This document shows, piece after piece, positions 21,647 to 30,930 of a DNA stretch of 64,000 nucleotides. Each line of letters opens with the position of its first letter. Within the stretch, counting starts at the first letter, position 1. The translations under genes and the position numbers were made by a program. Under the pieces are notes generated by a model, which was not told the origin of the DNA, did no database searches, and was given only the letters and a program-made list of their open reading frames with translations. The DNA lies in NCBI GenBank assembly GCA_002205965.3, contig NADL03000629.1:1612001-1676000 (forward strand), read 5' to 3'. The DNA comes from Kappaphycus alvarezii. Its lineage: Eukaryota > Rhodophyta > Florideophyceae > Gigartinales > Solieriaceae.

Positions 21647-22383
21647 CTAATTCGCGGGAGACCAATCGTTCGTACTTGACTTGCAAAGATAGAGCGAGAC
21701 AGATGTCTGCTGGTAGCTGGGGGTGGTCAGTTCTTGTATTGCGGTAAGCTCTTCGGAGTAGGGCGTGGTAGGTCTCTCCACTGCCCAGTGAGTTATGGCT
21801 TTCGGCCCCTGTGTGGTGTAGCTCGATATTTGGTAGCTCGCAACTGTATTCCTATTCCTTTGACATGAACACATATCCTTGATCGGTGAGCATTATCTCT
21901 GGGAAGCCGATGTACAATGCGGACCATGCCTTTAGGAAGGCGTTCCATAAGCTGGAGGCGTCTACAGACTTGAGGAATACTGCGTTCTGGAACTTTGTTC
22001 CGACATCCACGATATGGAGGACGGGAAGTTGCCTTCTACCCGGGTTTTCTTCGAGGTACATGATATCTAAGAGGGCTTCCTGGTTGAACCGGATGACGTC
22101 GGAAAACTTGACGCGGAACACTAACTGTTTCGGGGAGTACTTCTGGCATGTATCACTCGATTGTCAGATTTTTTCTAGGATGCGCATGGTTTCAGGTGTG
22201 AGCTGGTCCGGATTGGCACGGCGAAGCAAGTTGTACATCTTCCTCGTGGATGGGTGTAGAAAGTTCCTGTGGAGACGTTCGAGCTGGGGTCGGCTGAAGA
22301 AAGCGGGTCTTTCTATGCCTCATTCCCAGTAGAGTAACCCGTGCTTTCGAGTGATTGGTGCCCGCCATTGCTCTCGGACGCAC
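21647..22383 (-). pseudogene. copia-2 integrase remnant
   Basis: The 22121-21852 frame has the integrase core strand IVDVGTKFQNAVFL (second strand after the first acidic residue) and LTDQGYVFMSKE, the usual site of the second Asp with DQG. Flanking frames (22383-22192 and 21874-21647) hold the N-terminal and C-terminal parts in other phases. The zinc module is not clear. Confidence 0.65.
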
Positions 22384-22405
22384 TCGAGATTGTCAAAGAC
22401 GGACA

Positions 22406-22806
22406 TTACTTGAAGGGAGTACTTATGTAATACGTCCAAACCGATGAGTAGTGGGATATCTTGTGGGAAGGCGTCGATCCGGAGGTGGAAGATGCTCCGG
22501 GGAGTGGGTATGAAGATGGGATTTTGCCCAGTGACTTGGAGCGACCGGCTCCAAAATGAAAGTGTGAACTCGAGACAGCAAGCTTGAACTGGACCCCAGC
22601 TGTAGAGCAGTATGCTCGTGCTTGTTCGACGCCCATGACAGAAATTTGAGCGCTAGTGTCCAGTGCGGCACCTTCAAATAGCCCTGGGCTGCTCTTGAAT
22701 GGACTGGCCTTTTCAGGATTGCATAGACGTGGTATCTGCCTGACGTGGTGTGTTCATCTTCGTTTCCGTAGTAGAGCTGTGGCTTAAAGCCATCGGTTCT
22801 GGCCAA
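22406..22806 (-). pseudogene. copia-2 protease remnant
   Basis: Near 22675-22630, a strand reading ALDTSAQISVMG resembles the retropepsin active site D-S/T-G-A-x-x-S-x-M-G, with Ser in place of the Gly. Its place between zinc knuckle and integrase fits. The surrounding sequence shifts frame. Confidence 0.55.
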
Positions 22807-23020
22807 GAATGTGAAGACACAGTAGTAGCCGGCGGGGGTCCTCTAGTGGCCCGTCGGCGGTCGAAAATCCTGCTCATCGTCGCTTGCTGGAGCGCCGTTA
22901 AGGCAATTTGTCAGTGCATCGAAAGAGTTCTGTAGGTCAATGGTCGCTTCAGCTCGGTATAAGGTGCGTTTGACTGTTCGACGTGGTGTACTATTGCCTC
23001 GAAGGAGTTGCTGTGACCGT

Positions 23021-23921
23021 CTAAGTTGTCGTGGCCCTGGTATTGGAGGGTGCAATAGGCGTAGTATTCATCGCCGTCTTCAGATATGGCCCAGAGTGTC
23101 TTGGCGACGGGTCCTCGCTGTTTCCAGTATCTGAGATGAGGGACATCATTACAGAGTTACTTGAGGTTTGGTATCGCTGAGGGCATTCGTGTCGCCAATG
23201 GCCTAGTTGTTTGCAACGAAGGCATCGTGTCTTGGCCTTGAGCTCTGCTAGCTGTGCTGGAGACATGGCCCTACGAATCCTATTTGGGGTCGCAGCATGC
23301 TGGAGAGACTAAGGTCGACGGAGCCGTGTTGTGCGCGGGCATTGCGCCGTACAGTGCGTCTAGTTCCGGAGCTAGGGGGCGGCGCACTGGCGCGGCATAC
23401 CTTTATCCGAAGAATGTGGCGCCGTAATAATCGTCGCCAGTCGGGTGACGGCGTTCATAAGATGTGAGTGCGGCGCCTAGCTTCGATTAAAAGGTATTGT
23501 AATCCATTTGTCCAGTTGGCGATGGAGTTAGCCCGTCATGGAAGACCTTTTCAGCCCAATTTGCCTCTCGGACAACGTCTTCAATGAAGTCGCAATAATG
23601 ACTGTCACTTTGGTACTCTCTGCCACAGGATGGGACAGTGTCGATGATCCGCTCATGTGCGACCTCGCGAGCTGTCATGGACGGGCAGTTCTTCTCCTTC
23701 TTAATTCCTCCTATAGTCAGTTTCTTAAGGTACGAGCGTGCTTGGACTTGGTGCTGGAGAGAGTTGAAGCGCTCCTCTAGCGCCGTGAAGGCTTCTACAA
23801 TTGTAGTGTAAATACCTCGGATAGAATTGTAATAGTAGTATAACGCCAAGACAGATAGTCCGGCGTGAAGAAGGTCGACTTGGTCTTTACGCGGGTATGC
23901 TTTGATCTCTGACTGCATCAA
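23021..23921 (-). pseudogene. copia-2 gag with CCHC zinc knuckle
   Basis: The 23921-23487 frame is gag-like: ALYYYYNSIRGIYTTIVEAF, ALEERFNSLQHQVQ, with MTAREVAHERII further on. The 23266-23021 frame has a perfect CX2CX4HX4C knuckle, CLRCKQLGHWRHEC (about 23224-23183). The two parts are in different frames. This is the nucleocapsid precursor of the element. Confidence 0.75.
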
Positions 23922-23949
23922 GGAACTTGTTTCGAACGCAGTGTAATGG

Positions 23950-24330
23950 TACTGATAGGGATAAATCGGCGGGGGAAGAGATCCTTAGAACCAATTACCC
24001 TGAGAAGGAGGTGTTGCAAGCGACAAAAGTGCTACCGTGGTATTCTTGAACGAACAAAAAGGAGTTTATATGGGAGAGAGTTGAGAGGACTACAAGCAAG
24101 TATAGAAGGGCAGGGTCTATCACTGATGCTCTGCGACCAGCTTAGGAAAAGTTTTCTTGTGTCTGAAGTTGACTCTCGACTTCCTACTACTCGGAGCTTG
24201 ACATGAAGTTGTCTGCCAACTTCAGATTTATGCTTTGAGTGCAACTTAATTTGTTGAGCGCCCCGCTCGGTATGATGGCTCACAATTAGTCCTACCATTT
24301 CATGCAACAGCCCCTTATATAGAGTTTTCA
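23950..24330. repeat. Dispersed repeat R, copy 1 (inside copia-2 leader)
   Basis: Shares about 280 bp with 26602-26935, best conserved around GGTGTTGCAAGCGACAAAAG and GAACGAACAAAAAGGAGT, and with CAGGGTCTA-CACTGATGCTCTGCG further on. It lies between the gag and 5' LTR of copia-2. The minus strand is open for about 99 codons here, but the other copies are not open in the same way, so I do not call a gene. Confidence 0.8.
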
Positions 24331-24444
24331 ACCCTCACATTCTGTAGCACCAATACAGTACCTATGTGCCGAATCTGCACCGCCACAGTACAGTGCAAAG
24401 CATCCCTCTAAAAATAATAAAAATATAATTGTAAGTACAGTGAC

Positions 24445-24510
24445 AGCTCAGCTAGTGCAGCATGCCAGCTCAGCCAGCGCAGCATGCCAACTAAGCCGGC
24501 GCAGCATGCC
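24445..24510. repeat. 22-bp tandem repeat, three units
   Basis: Three consecutive 22-mers at 24445, 24467 and 24489, each ending GCAGCATGCC; the units differ at a few positions (AGCTCAGCTAGT, AGCTCAGCCAGC, AACTAAGCCGGC). They lie about 50 bp inside the 5' LTR of copia-2. Confidence 0.85.
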
Positions 24511-24556
24511 AAAGAATATCTACAATTTTCATTATATCAGGTACCTTGCCAGAGAA

Positions 24557-24870
24557 CTAATCTCAGTGAAGTTAGGCGAGTGCTAGAGAAATCGGACGAG
24601 TTGTTCAGTCTGGTTTATCGATAAGACGCTTAGTATTCAAGGTAGAGGTGGCCGATGCCGAGGCGCGGTCGCAGATAAGTACTGTGTCCCGCCGAGGCGT
24701 CGGTGACGGGATTGGCTTCCTTTTTTTGGACCTACAATACAATCAACTGTAAGCTACAGTTGCACTTGTGACTGTAATTGTGAAGACTTCCTCTCGTAAA
24801 AGATCACCCTTTGGATTAACGTCTGACATAGTAAGCGGTTTGAGTGACTTCTCGTCACTTTTTCTCAACA
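24557..24870 (-). repeat. copia-2 LTR (5' LTR in element orientation)
   Basis: Matches 19514-19827 base for base with very few differences. The next minus-strand bases, TTCTCTGGCAAGGTACC, are where the primer-binding site should be; I could not assign a tRNA. Confidence 0.92.
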
Positions 24871-26165
24871 TTTATAGGGCGCAAAAAACATCGGAGTAGC
24901 ATTAAGGGATGTCGTCCCTCTCTGACCGACCACTGAGACATCGGAATTTGATATCTCAGTGCTGAGTATTAATGAGTCAAGAATTGATTCAAATCTGAAC
25001 AGGTCTGATTCAAACTTCGCACTAATCACTCCTCTGTGAACACGTTCAGAGGGACAAACTACAGGATAAAAAACCCTGGGAGTCGCCTCTGTGAAAAAAG
25101 AACTCGACTCCCTCTGCTGCACCTGCTGCGAAACAATCATCGTACTGAGTCACTGTAATTATCTTGAGAACAGTTCAGCGAATAACGTACAATGGACAGA
25201 TGACTTGTAAATTCTTGCTGATCCATGGTTAATCGGGTGGAATGTGCGCTAGAAAGAAAGAAATGAGGCTTCAACTAGCAGTATCCAGAACAGTAAGGTA
25301 AGGGCTAAACGACTATCACCGTACAAATGGCAGTTTTTTGAGTAGTTCCGCTCTATTCATGAACCGCATAAAGGAAATGGGTCCAGTTGACAACTTTAAT
25401 GATTAAGAAATGCACAGGTCGTTGCTCATACAAGTTGTAACCAAAGTAGGTGTCCTAGGATGATCTCAAAGAGGGTTTCGGTTTTCTGCAAACTTTATAG
25501 TATTTCAACCAAAAGACGGACTGCCAGTCTCCTCTTCTAGTTATACTCTGTCCAAAGCTTGTTGCATTAGTAGAAAATATCACTAGAAACTTATCAACTT
25601 TCAAATCTTAGGGTAGGGCAGCGGCTAGTCTAGACTAGCGATTCCAAAGGGTGCACAGGGCTATATCAAAATAAAGACATCATTCAGCTGCAGTTACAAC
25701 ATAGCGAAAGAGTGAACTAAAATTTCGGCTTTTGGTCAAAAGGCTTCAGAATGAATGACACGCGGGCAGGGATTCCACTGATTAAGCCACCAAATCTAAC
25801 TTTTAGTGTTCACCCCTCAGTCCAGCCGGCATAGTCGAACATTCGAGATCATCCGTTGCCTCTGGCCCCCCTCTCCCATCGGCTCACCTCTTTTTCTAGT
25901 CATCCCGTTTCCAAGCGTATTTTTTAAAAAAGACCACCGAAGTGTGTCTGGCCAAGCCTTAATCTCGCTCTCAACATTCGGCATTTACTAAATCCTTCGA
26001 CATTTACCGTGCGACGAGCCCTATGCGTACTTTGGGGACTGCTCTGAAGGGGGAAGGTTTGGCTGTTTTACTCTTGGAGATATATGAGATCCATCCCATG
26101 GTTTTTCAGACACATTCGACTGAAAAAGGTGTGCCGACACAGTAGTGCGGAAGGAACTACGCGCC
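24871..26165. other. Intergenic, nothing recognised
   Basis: AT-rich. The only open frames are a minus frame at 25140-24865 and a plus frame at 25806-25991, both short and without motifs. Confidence 0.45.
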
Positions 26166-26601
26166 CTAAAAGGCTGCCTTCAGGCCAGCCATCAAGCAGA
26201 CCGCATTAGACATGACGGCTGCTGCAGCGTGCCTTTGCATCAAAACCACCCGAACCTTTCCGTACGTCTGCAATGCCCTCACAGCCACGTTCCTTGCCAC
26301 ATCATTTAGCACTGCACATGCATCCGGGTGCCACCCTCAAAGAGTAGAGATTGGCACAGGCACGAGCCTACCTCTGCGGGAGGTCGCGACAAAAGATTGA
26401 TATCTTCTCTGTTTTGCATTTCGCGCCACGTTCAGAGAGGACATAGGGTTGAAGGCCCTGAGTCTCCTGTTGGAGAGAGCGAGGGGATTCACGAAAGTAA
26501 CATCAAAAAAGCCGGTCCCTCCGCTGATTCCCATTGCATGGATGTCGGGTCTCTTGCGGTGGAGACCATGGCCTGGCTCTACAACAGGATGATGAGCAGC
26601 T
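26166..26601 (-). pseudogene. C-terminal fragment of a non-LTR-like RT protein (nuclease-like tail)
   Basis: The minus strand reads KRPDIHAMGISGGTGFFDV then TFVNPLALS, later RLVPVPISTL, a stop, then GWHPDACAVLNDVARNVAVRAL. It aligns with the tail of the larger element at 51390-52860 (RPDIRATG, GGTDYFDVTFVNPLA, RLVPVPISTFGGWHPEA). The pattern RPD-I...FDVT..PL...K..P-L/V is common downstream of RT domains in algal and invertebrate retroelements and recalls a restriction-endonuclease-like fold; the fold is inference. One in-frame stop, no RT part: a truncated copy that abuts repeat R. Confidence 0.7.
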
Positions 26602-26935
26602 TGACAGGAGTAAATCGTCGTGAGAAGAGATAGGCAAAACCAACTACCCCAAGAAGGAGGTGTTGCAAGCGACAAAAGTGCTAACGTGGTATAGTTGAAC
26701 GAACAAAAAGGAGTGGATAAACAAGACAGTTGAGAGGTCTACAGGCAAGTATGGAAGGGGCAGGGTCTACCACTGATGCTCTGCGTCCAGCGTAGGAAAA
26801 ATGTTTCTTAGGTATGAAGTTGACTCTCAACTCCCCATTACTCGGGCCTTGACTTTAAGTTGCCTGCCAACTTGCTTGACCTCCACAAGAGGAAGCAGTT
26901 TACTCAGCTTATATAGACTTTTTGGCTAACCCTAA
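26602..26935. repeat. Dispersed repeat R, copy 2
   Basis: Near-colinear with 23950-24240, then with 29280-29370 over the GCTTGACCTCC...AAGCAGTTTACTCAGC part. It is followed at about 120 bp by the minus-strand acidic pseudogene, as in copy 3. Confidence 0.8.
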
Positions 26936-27057
26936 AGTCTCAAAGAAACATACTGAGAACCATAAAATGCATCAAATGGAATCGTGTGAACGAGAAAGAC
27001 TAACAGCAGATACTATCAGGATAAGTATCTAGATTCTTTCCTTAGTATCTTAGTCCT

Positions 27058-27690
27058 CTATATCAGAGCCAAAAGTTCCCCCAAAATATCCATTCCACCC
27101 AGGCAGTCCACGCAAATATCCGCGAACGGCTTAGAATTCTCCATTGCCTCCTGCGAAATATCTAAACCACTGAGGACGCCCCCATCCGGTTCCAGAGTCG
27201 GGACCACCTGGTCCATATTTTCTGGCCTCTTTCCCACTAATCTAACACTTTCCACGTCTCTCTCCCCTCATCCCCCTCATCCTCCTCTTCACTCCTCTTC
27301 ATCTTCGTCAGAAGAGAAGAGATCACAATTACTCCCTCAGTCTCCCCTTCGTTCTCCATTGGAGCCTCCCCATCGTTATACACTTGTGGCTCCCACGGGT
27401 CCACCCAGTCCTCCTCTTCTTCCTCCTCTGCCTCTTCTGCCTGCCGAAGCAGTTACGGCGGACCCACTCCCGAACGCATTCCCGTCCAACCTTCTACAGT
27501 AATCATCGTAGTCGTTGGAACACTGCCATCAAGGCCAAAAAGTTGAGTGGACGACGGCCTCGGGATGACTCGGTGATGATGGTGAGGGAACTTGTTGATG
27601 GTGAGAGAAGGGCGGAGGTTGGTCATGTTAAGGGCCAAAAGAAGGGGTGAGCTGATGGGGTAGTTGATAGCGAGCGGTTGCCTCAACGAC
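27058..27690 (-). pseudogene. Acidic-protein gene remnant, copy A
   Basis: Minus strand. The 5' part (27686-27453) reads LRPSLTINKFPHHHHR. A second frame gives a long acidic run ending EEEEDWVDPWEPQVYNDGE (about 27420-27360). A third frame gives the C-terminus GGVLSGLDISQEAMENS then DICVDCLGGMDILGELL (27180-27061). Each block matches copy B at 29474-30130 in the same order, so they are paralogues broken by frameshifts. The conserved DxC-x-D-C-L-G-x-M-D-I-L tail is the best family mark. I do not recognise the family; an acidic protein with a short Cys-containing C-terminal motif is all that can be said. Confidence 0.55.
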
Positions 27691-27795
27691 GTCGATTTCG
27701 AACTTTAAATATTGCGACGTCTTCGAAAAGTATGACGACCTTGGACGTGTGCAGTAATGTCATCTGTTAATGATACCGTGTCTTAAAATAAAAAA

Positions 27796-28104
27796 TTAAA
27801 CCATGATTTTGCCACACTCATCCAAATTAAAAATATCTTGGAAATTCAAAACTGTAAAAATATCTTCTAAATTCCGATACTGTATCCAAATTTGGTTCTC
27901 TTTTAGATATATCTTTCGTGTGCAAATTTCGCGCACATCACAGCTCTTGCAAGGTCTCTTGCGAGAAGGGTTCTTGGGTATCATATCGGTTGATCCTGTG
28001 GACTCCATGCAAGCAGCACATGAGATGATCGCCATGTATATCGCGTGTTTCCGGGCAATTTCTTCTCGGGCATAGCGTGCCAGGGTGAAAAAGTGGGACT
28101 TCAC
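27796..28104 (-). CDS. Hypothetical protein, cysteine-containing
   Basis: 102-codon frame with CAAC, then RKRPCKSCDVREICTRKIYL and an Asn/Ile-rich end FTVLNFQDIFNLDECGKIM. Amino-acid mix looks protein-like and the Cys spacing (CKSC, then CTR) is tidy, but nothing identifies it. It could be a fragment of a mobile element. Confidence 0.25.
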   Translation of the reverse strand: MKSHFFTLARYAREEIARKHAIYMAIISCAACMESTGSTDMIPKNPSRKRPCKSCDVREICTRKIYLKENQIWIQYRNLEDIFTVLNFQDIFNLDECGKIMV

Positions 28105-28351
28105 AGTAGTATTGCTCTGAAGCAGCGAGTATACAAACGCGTATCCCCTAAGTAGAGGGTGCCTTTTGATTTTTGAGTCAATTGCGGTTGTCTGGAAAAC
28201 TTTAGGAAAGATCGAGTATATCTTCCAAGGGTAAAAATACCCAAACCTTTCCCCTTTTGATAAACGACAAAGTCAGGTAATTAATTAGATGCGAGAAAAA
28301 GGGTTCAATTTTGTCATCGACAGCACACTGAGAACAGAATGAGATGCTTAT

Positions 28352-28931
28352 TTGAGAGCTTGTCGTGCCCTCTTTCATGTTAATCTTTCCTCTTCTGTTT
28401 TGGCATCTCAGCGCAGACTTAACGTCAGTAACTTAATCACTGCACAAAAGCGAAACGTATACAAAATAGTGTTGCGGTGGTGTCGCAAACGTCTCTTGAA
28501 GTGTCCAGAGTTGAATAAACGCAATATCGCCGTAACTGTGTCGCAGACCAAGCATTGGGACTCTCTGTTGTTACAGCTTTTTTCCGATTCCCAACCCTTG
28601 AGAGTAAAGTTCGAAAAGGCAGAGGAGCGAAATCAGCGATTCATCTTAAGCCATTAAGAAGCATCGCCAACTCTGTCTCAAACCTTCGGATTCAATTCAT
28701 GTGGATAAAAACATGTTAAGACTTTTTGAAATTGGTATTAAACTGCCCCGAGACGAGCTCCAGGCTCGACTCGACAACATCTACGCTTCTGCCTCTTCCG
28801 CGACCCAGCTCCGCCTCGATGTTTTCATTAACGACCCCAAGTTCGCCGCGCACGCTCAGGCATTCGATGTCTCTGTCATCAGTCAGCACTTCTCCGGATT
28901 TCGGTCTCGCTCTCCGCATGGGCACATCTGA
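28352..28931 (+). CDS. Hypothetical plus-strand frames
   Basis: Two successive frames: 28352-28657 (101 codons, with KRNVYKIVLRWCRKRLLKC and KHWDSLLLQLFSDSQPL) and 28701-28931 (76 codons, with RLFEIGIKLPRDELQARLD and LRLDVFINDPKFAAHAQAF). Both have protein-like composition and lie in tandem just before repeat R copy 3. I recognise no domain; they may be exons or pieces of one decayed gene. Confidence 0.28.
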
Positions 28932-28983
28932 TAGTGGTTAATTGGCGTAAAAGAGATATCTGATGTACACCATCTAAAACCTG

Positions 28984-29370
28984 AGGTGTTGCGAGCGATA
29001 AAAGTGCTACTGTAAAGTAGCTGTGGCAATAAAAGTGGCGTATATGGACGAGGGACTCAGAGCCTACGAGCTTGTTCGGAAGGGGATAGGCTACAATACC
29101 ACATTGCGAGCGATGAAGTTGCCAACGTAGACGTAACGGGGCAAATGGCATTAGTAGAAATTAGAGAGGGCTCAATAAATAATTAAAAAATCCTAAAGGG
29201 TAGGCCCTTCCACCTCGCTTCGAGGCTTTCGAGTTGTTTATAAATTTTTGGTTCGAAGTCGACAACCAACTTCGTTACTACTGGACTATCAATTTGAATT
29301 TGTCTGCCAATTTGCTTTTCCTCTCCTCAAAGAAGCAGTTTTCTCAGCTCGTGTAGAATTTTTGCTACAC
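28984..29370. repeat. Dispersed repeat R, copy 3 (diverged)
   Basis: GGTGTTGCGAGCGATAAAAG at 28984 and a second, weaker internal match, CATTGCGAGCGATGAAG, about 115 bp later suggest an internal duplication. The distal half (TTGTCTGCCAATTTGCTT ... GAAGCAGTTTTCTCAGC) matches copy 2. Acidic pseudogene copy B follows. Confidence 0.7.
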
Positions 29371-29473
29371 CAATAGTCCGAAAAAAAACCACAAAAGATA
29401 CCTTGAAATGCATAACGATACTTTGTGTGGACTGTATGCTATACAAAAGATAATTAAGAGACCCGAAATCAAT

Positions 29474-30130
29474 CTAGGCCTCCCAATTTCGATCCCCTAA
29501 ATCAGACCCAAACAACTCCTCCAAAATATCCATGCTACCCAAGCAGTCCCCACAAATATCCCCGAATAGCTCACCGCTTTCTGGCCCATCTTTGGAAATA
29601 TCTAAATCACTAAAGATAGCCCCATCCACGCCTAACGTCTGGACCACTTCGTCCGCCTCATCCAGTCCGAGGCCCACACCATCACCTCCGCTACCCCCTT
29701 CTCACCCATTTCCACAATCCCACGTCCGTATCTTCGTCCTCTTCTAATGATTACTGGCCTTTATCGTCGTCTTCTTAATATTCTTCAATAGCCTCCTTAT
29801 CCGATTCTTCATACTCATAAACCAACTCCGGGGCCACCCATTCTTCGAACGAATCCCCAGCGTATTTCTCCTCCTCAGCGACCACGTCTTCACCATCCTC
29901 CACCTCGTCCTCAACGAAGAGCCTTTGGACGAATTCTATGATATTCTTCTTAGTTTGACGATGGAAGTAGTCTTCCGCGTCGGTGGGACCAAGAGGGAGC
30001 AGAGAAGCGGCATTTAGGAGGCGAGAGTGACGGGGTTTGAAATTGACTGGGAAGGGCCTAGGTTGGTCTTTGTGATTTTTGTTTGGGGAGTGGTAAGGGA
30101 TTGGGGACGTTAGAAGGGTTTGTGGCTCGG
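29474..30130 (-). pseudogene. Acidic-protein gene remnant, copy B
   Basis: Minus strand, better kept than copy A. From about 30130 to 29788 one frame reads a basic/Pro-rich start (PRPFPVNFKPRHSRLLNAA), then DAEDYFHRQTKKNIIEFVQ and an acidic run ending FEEWVAPELVYEYEESDKE and a stop. After a frame change, 29677-29474 gives GAIFSDLDISKDGPESG then DICGDCLGSMDILEELF. No ATG was found for the first block, so the true N-terminus may be an upstream exon. Function unknown; see copy A. The repeat order R, then gene tail, is the same in both copies. Confidence 0.58.
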
Positions 30131-30523
30131 GTTAAGTTGGGTTATATAGGCTTATATGGCACTTTCTATAGATTTGAAATAGATAAAAAGATATAAAATG
30201 GAATTTTTGGTTGCGCATTTGCGCGGTTTTGTGCATATAAATAGAGAATCTGAAGAAAAGGATAACCTAAAAACGGAAAAGGACTCAATTTGGGATGGAT
30301 TTAGAGGGTATATACAGTATTAAAATATCTACATAAAATGGAAGTGAATTTGGAGAGGATCGCAGAAAGGATTAGAAAGGTTAAAGAAGGAGAGATATAC
30401 TCCCTGGAAAGGTGCTGAGAGTGAGAGGGGGCAAGTAAGGACCAGAAATAAATACAAATTTGTACAAGAGAAGGTACTACAGGAAATAAAAAGTCGGTAG
30501 ATGACGAGTAAATAAAAGTTTTC

Positions 30524-30590
30524 CGTCCCGTCTCGCGTCAGGGAGACGGGACGCTGATGGTGTCAGGGACGGGGCGTCCCTGACACCATC
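30524..30590. repeat. Two adjacent perfect hairpins
   Basis: Hairpin 1: CGTCCCGTCTC (30524-30534), 8-base loop, and its reverse complement (30543-30553). Hairpin 2: GATGGTGTCAGGGACG (30556-30571), loop GGG, and its perfect 16-base reverse complement (30575-30590). Only two bases separate them. They lie about 70 bp from a protein-like minus frame. Confidence 0.85.
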
Positions 30591-30659
30591 TCCAGGAAAG
30601 AATCAGAGAAGCGCTGAAACTATCATAATTTATTCGAATACTACGGCATGGACCTTCAT

Positions 30660-30925
30660 CTAATGGTACTTGATGTCGATGGGTGCATTGGGCCCGGGTC
30701 TGATCAAGGCGTGCAACAGGTCGCACACTTTCTTGCCAGCAATCGCGGAACTTCCTTTGCTGCTGAAAAACACTACCTGCTCATTCGATTCGTTTGCCTT
30801 GTAGTTCAATACGTTTTTCACTGTGTCAATCGTCACTGTTTCGACAGAAACTGCAGTTTGACCTCTACGGTGGAGTCCCAAGCCCTGCGCCCTATGGCCA
30901 TGGCCGTCTCATTAATATTTATCTC
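30660..30925 (-). pseudogene. Protein fragment, unrecognised
   Basis: Minus strand. One frame at about 30925-30840 reads ETAMAIGRRAWDSTVEVKL; after a shift, TVTIDTVKNVLNYKANESN and GSSAIAGKKVCDLLHALIR follow and end in a stop at 30660. Both parts have ordinary protein composition amid AT-rich DNA, and they join in a sensible order, so this is probably the 3' part of a decayed gene. No family is recognised. The twin hairpins lie downstream. Confidence 0.4.
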
Positions 30926-30930
30926 TTAAA

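Larger units (their letters stand above)
19514..24870 (-). mobile_element. Copia-type LTR retrotransposon (copia-2)
   Basis: Two 314-bp LTRs, almost identical (19514-19827 and 24557-24870), enclose a minus-strand gag-protease-integrase-RT-RNase H set. The LTR on the minus strand begins TGTTGAGAAAAAG. No 5-bp duplication is seen: CAACC precedes the left LTR and TTTAT follows the right one. All coding parts are broken by frame changes. The family is distinct from copia-1 and copia-3 in LTR and protein sequence. The leader between 5' LTR and gag is unusually long and contains a copy of repeat R and a 22-bp tandem repeat. Confidence 0.9.
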
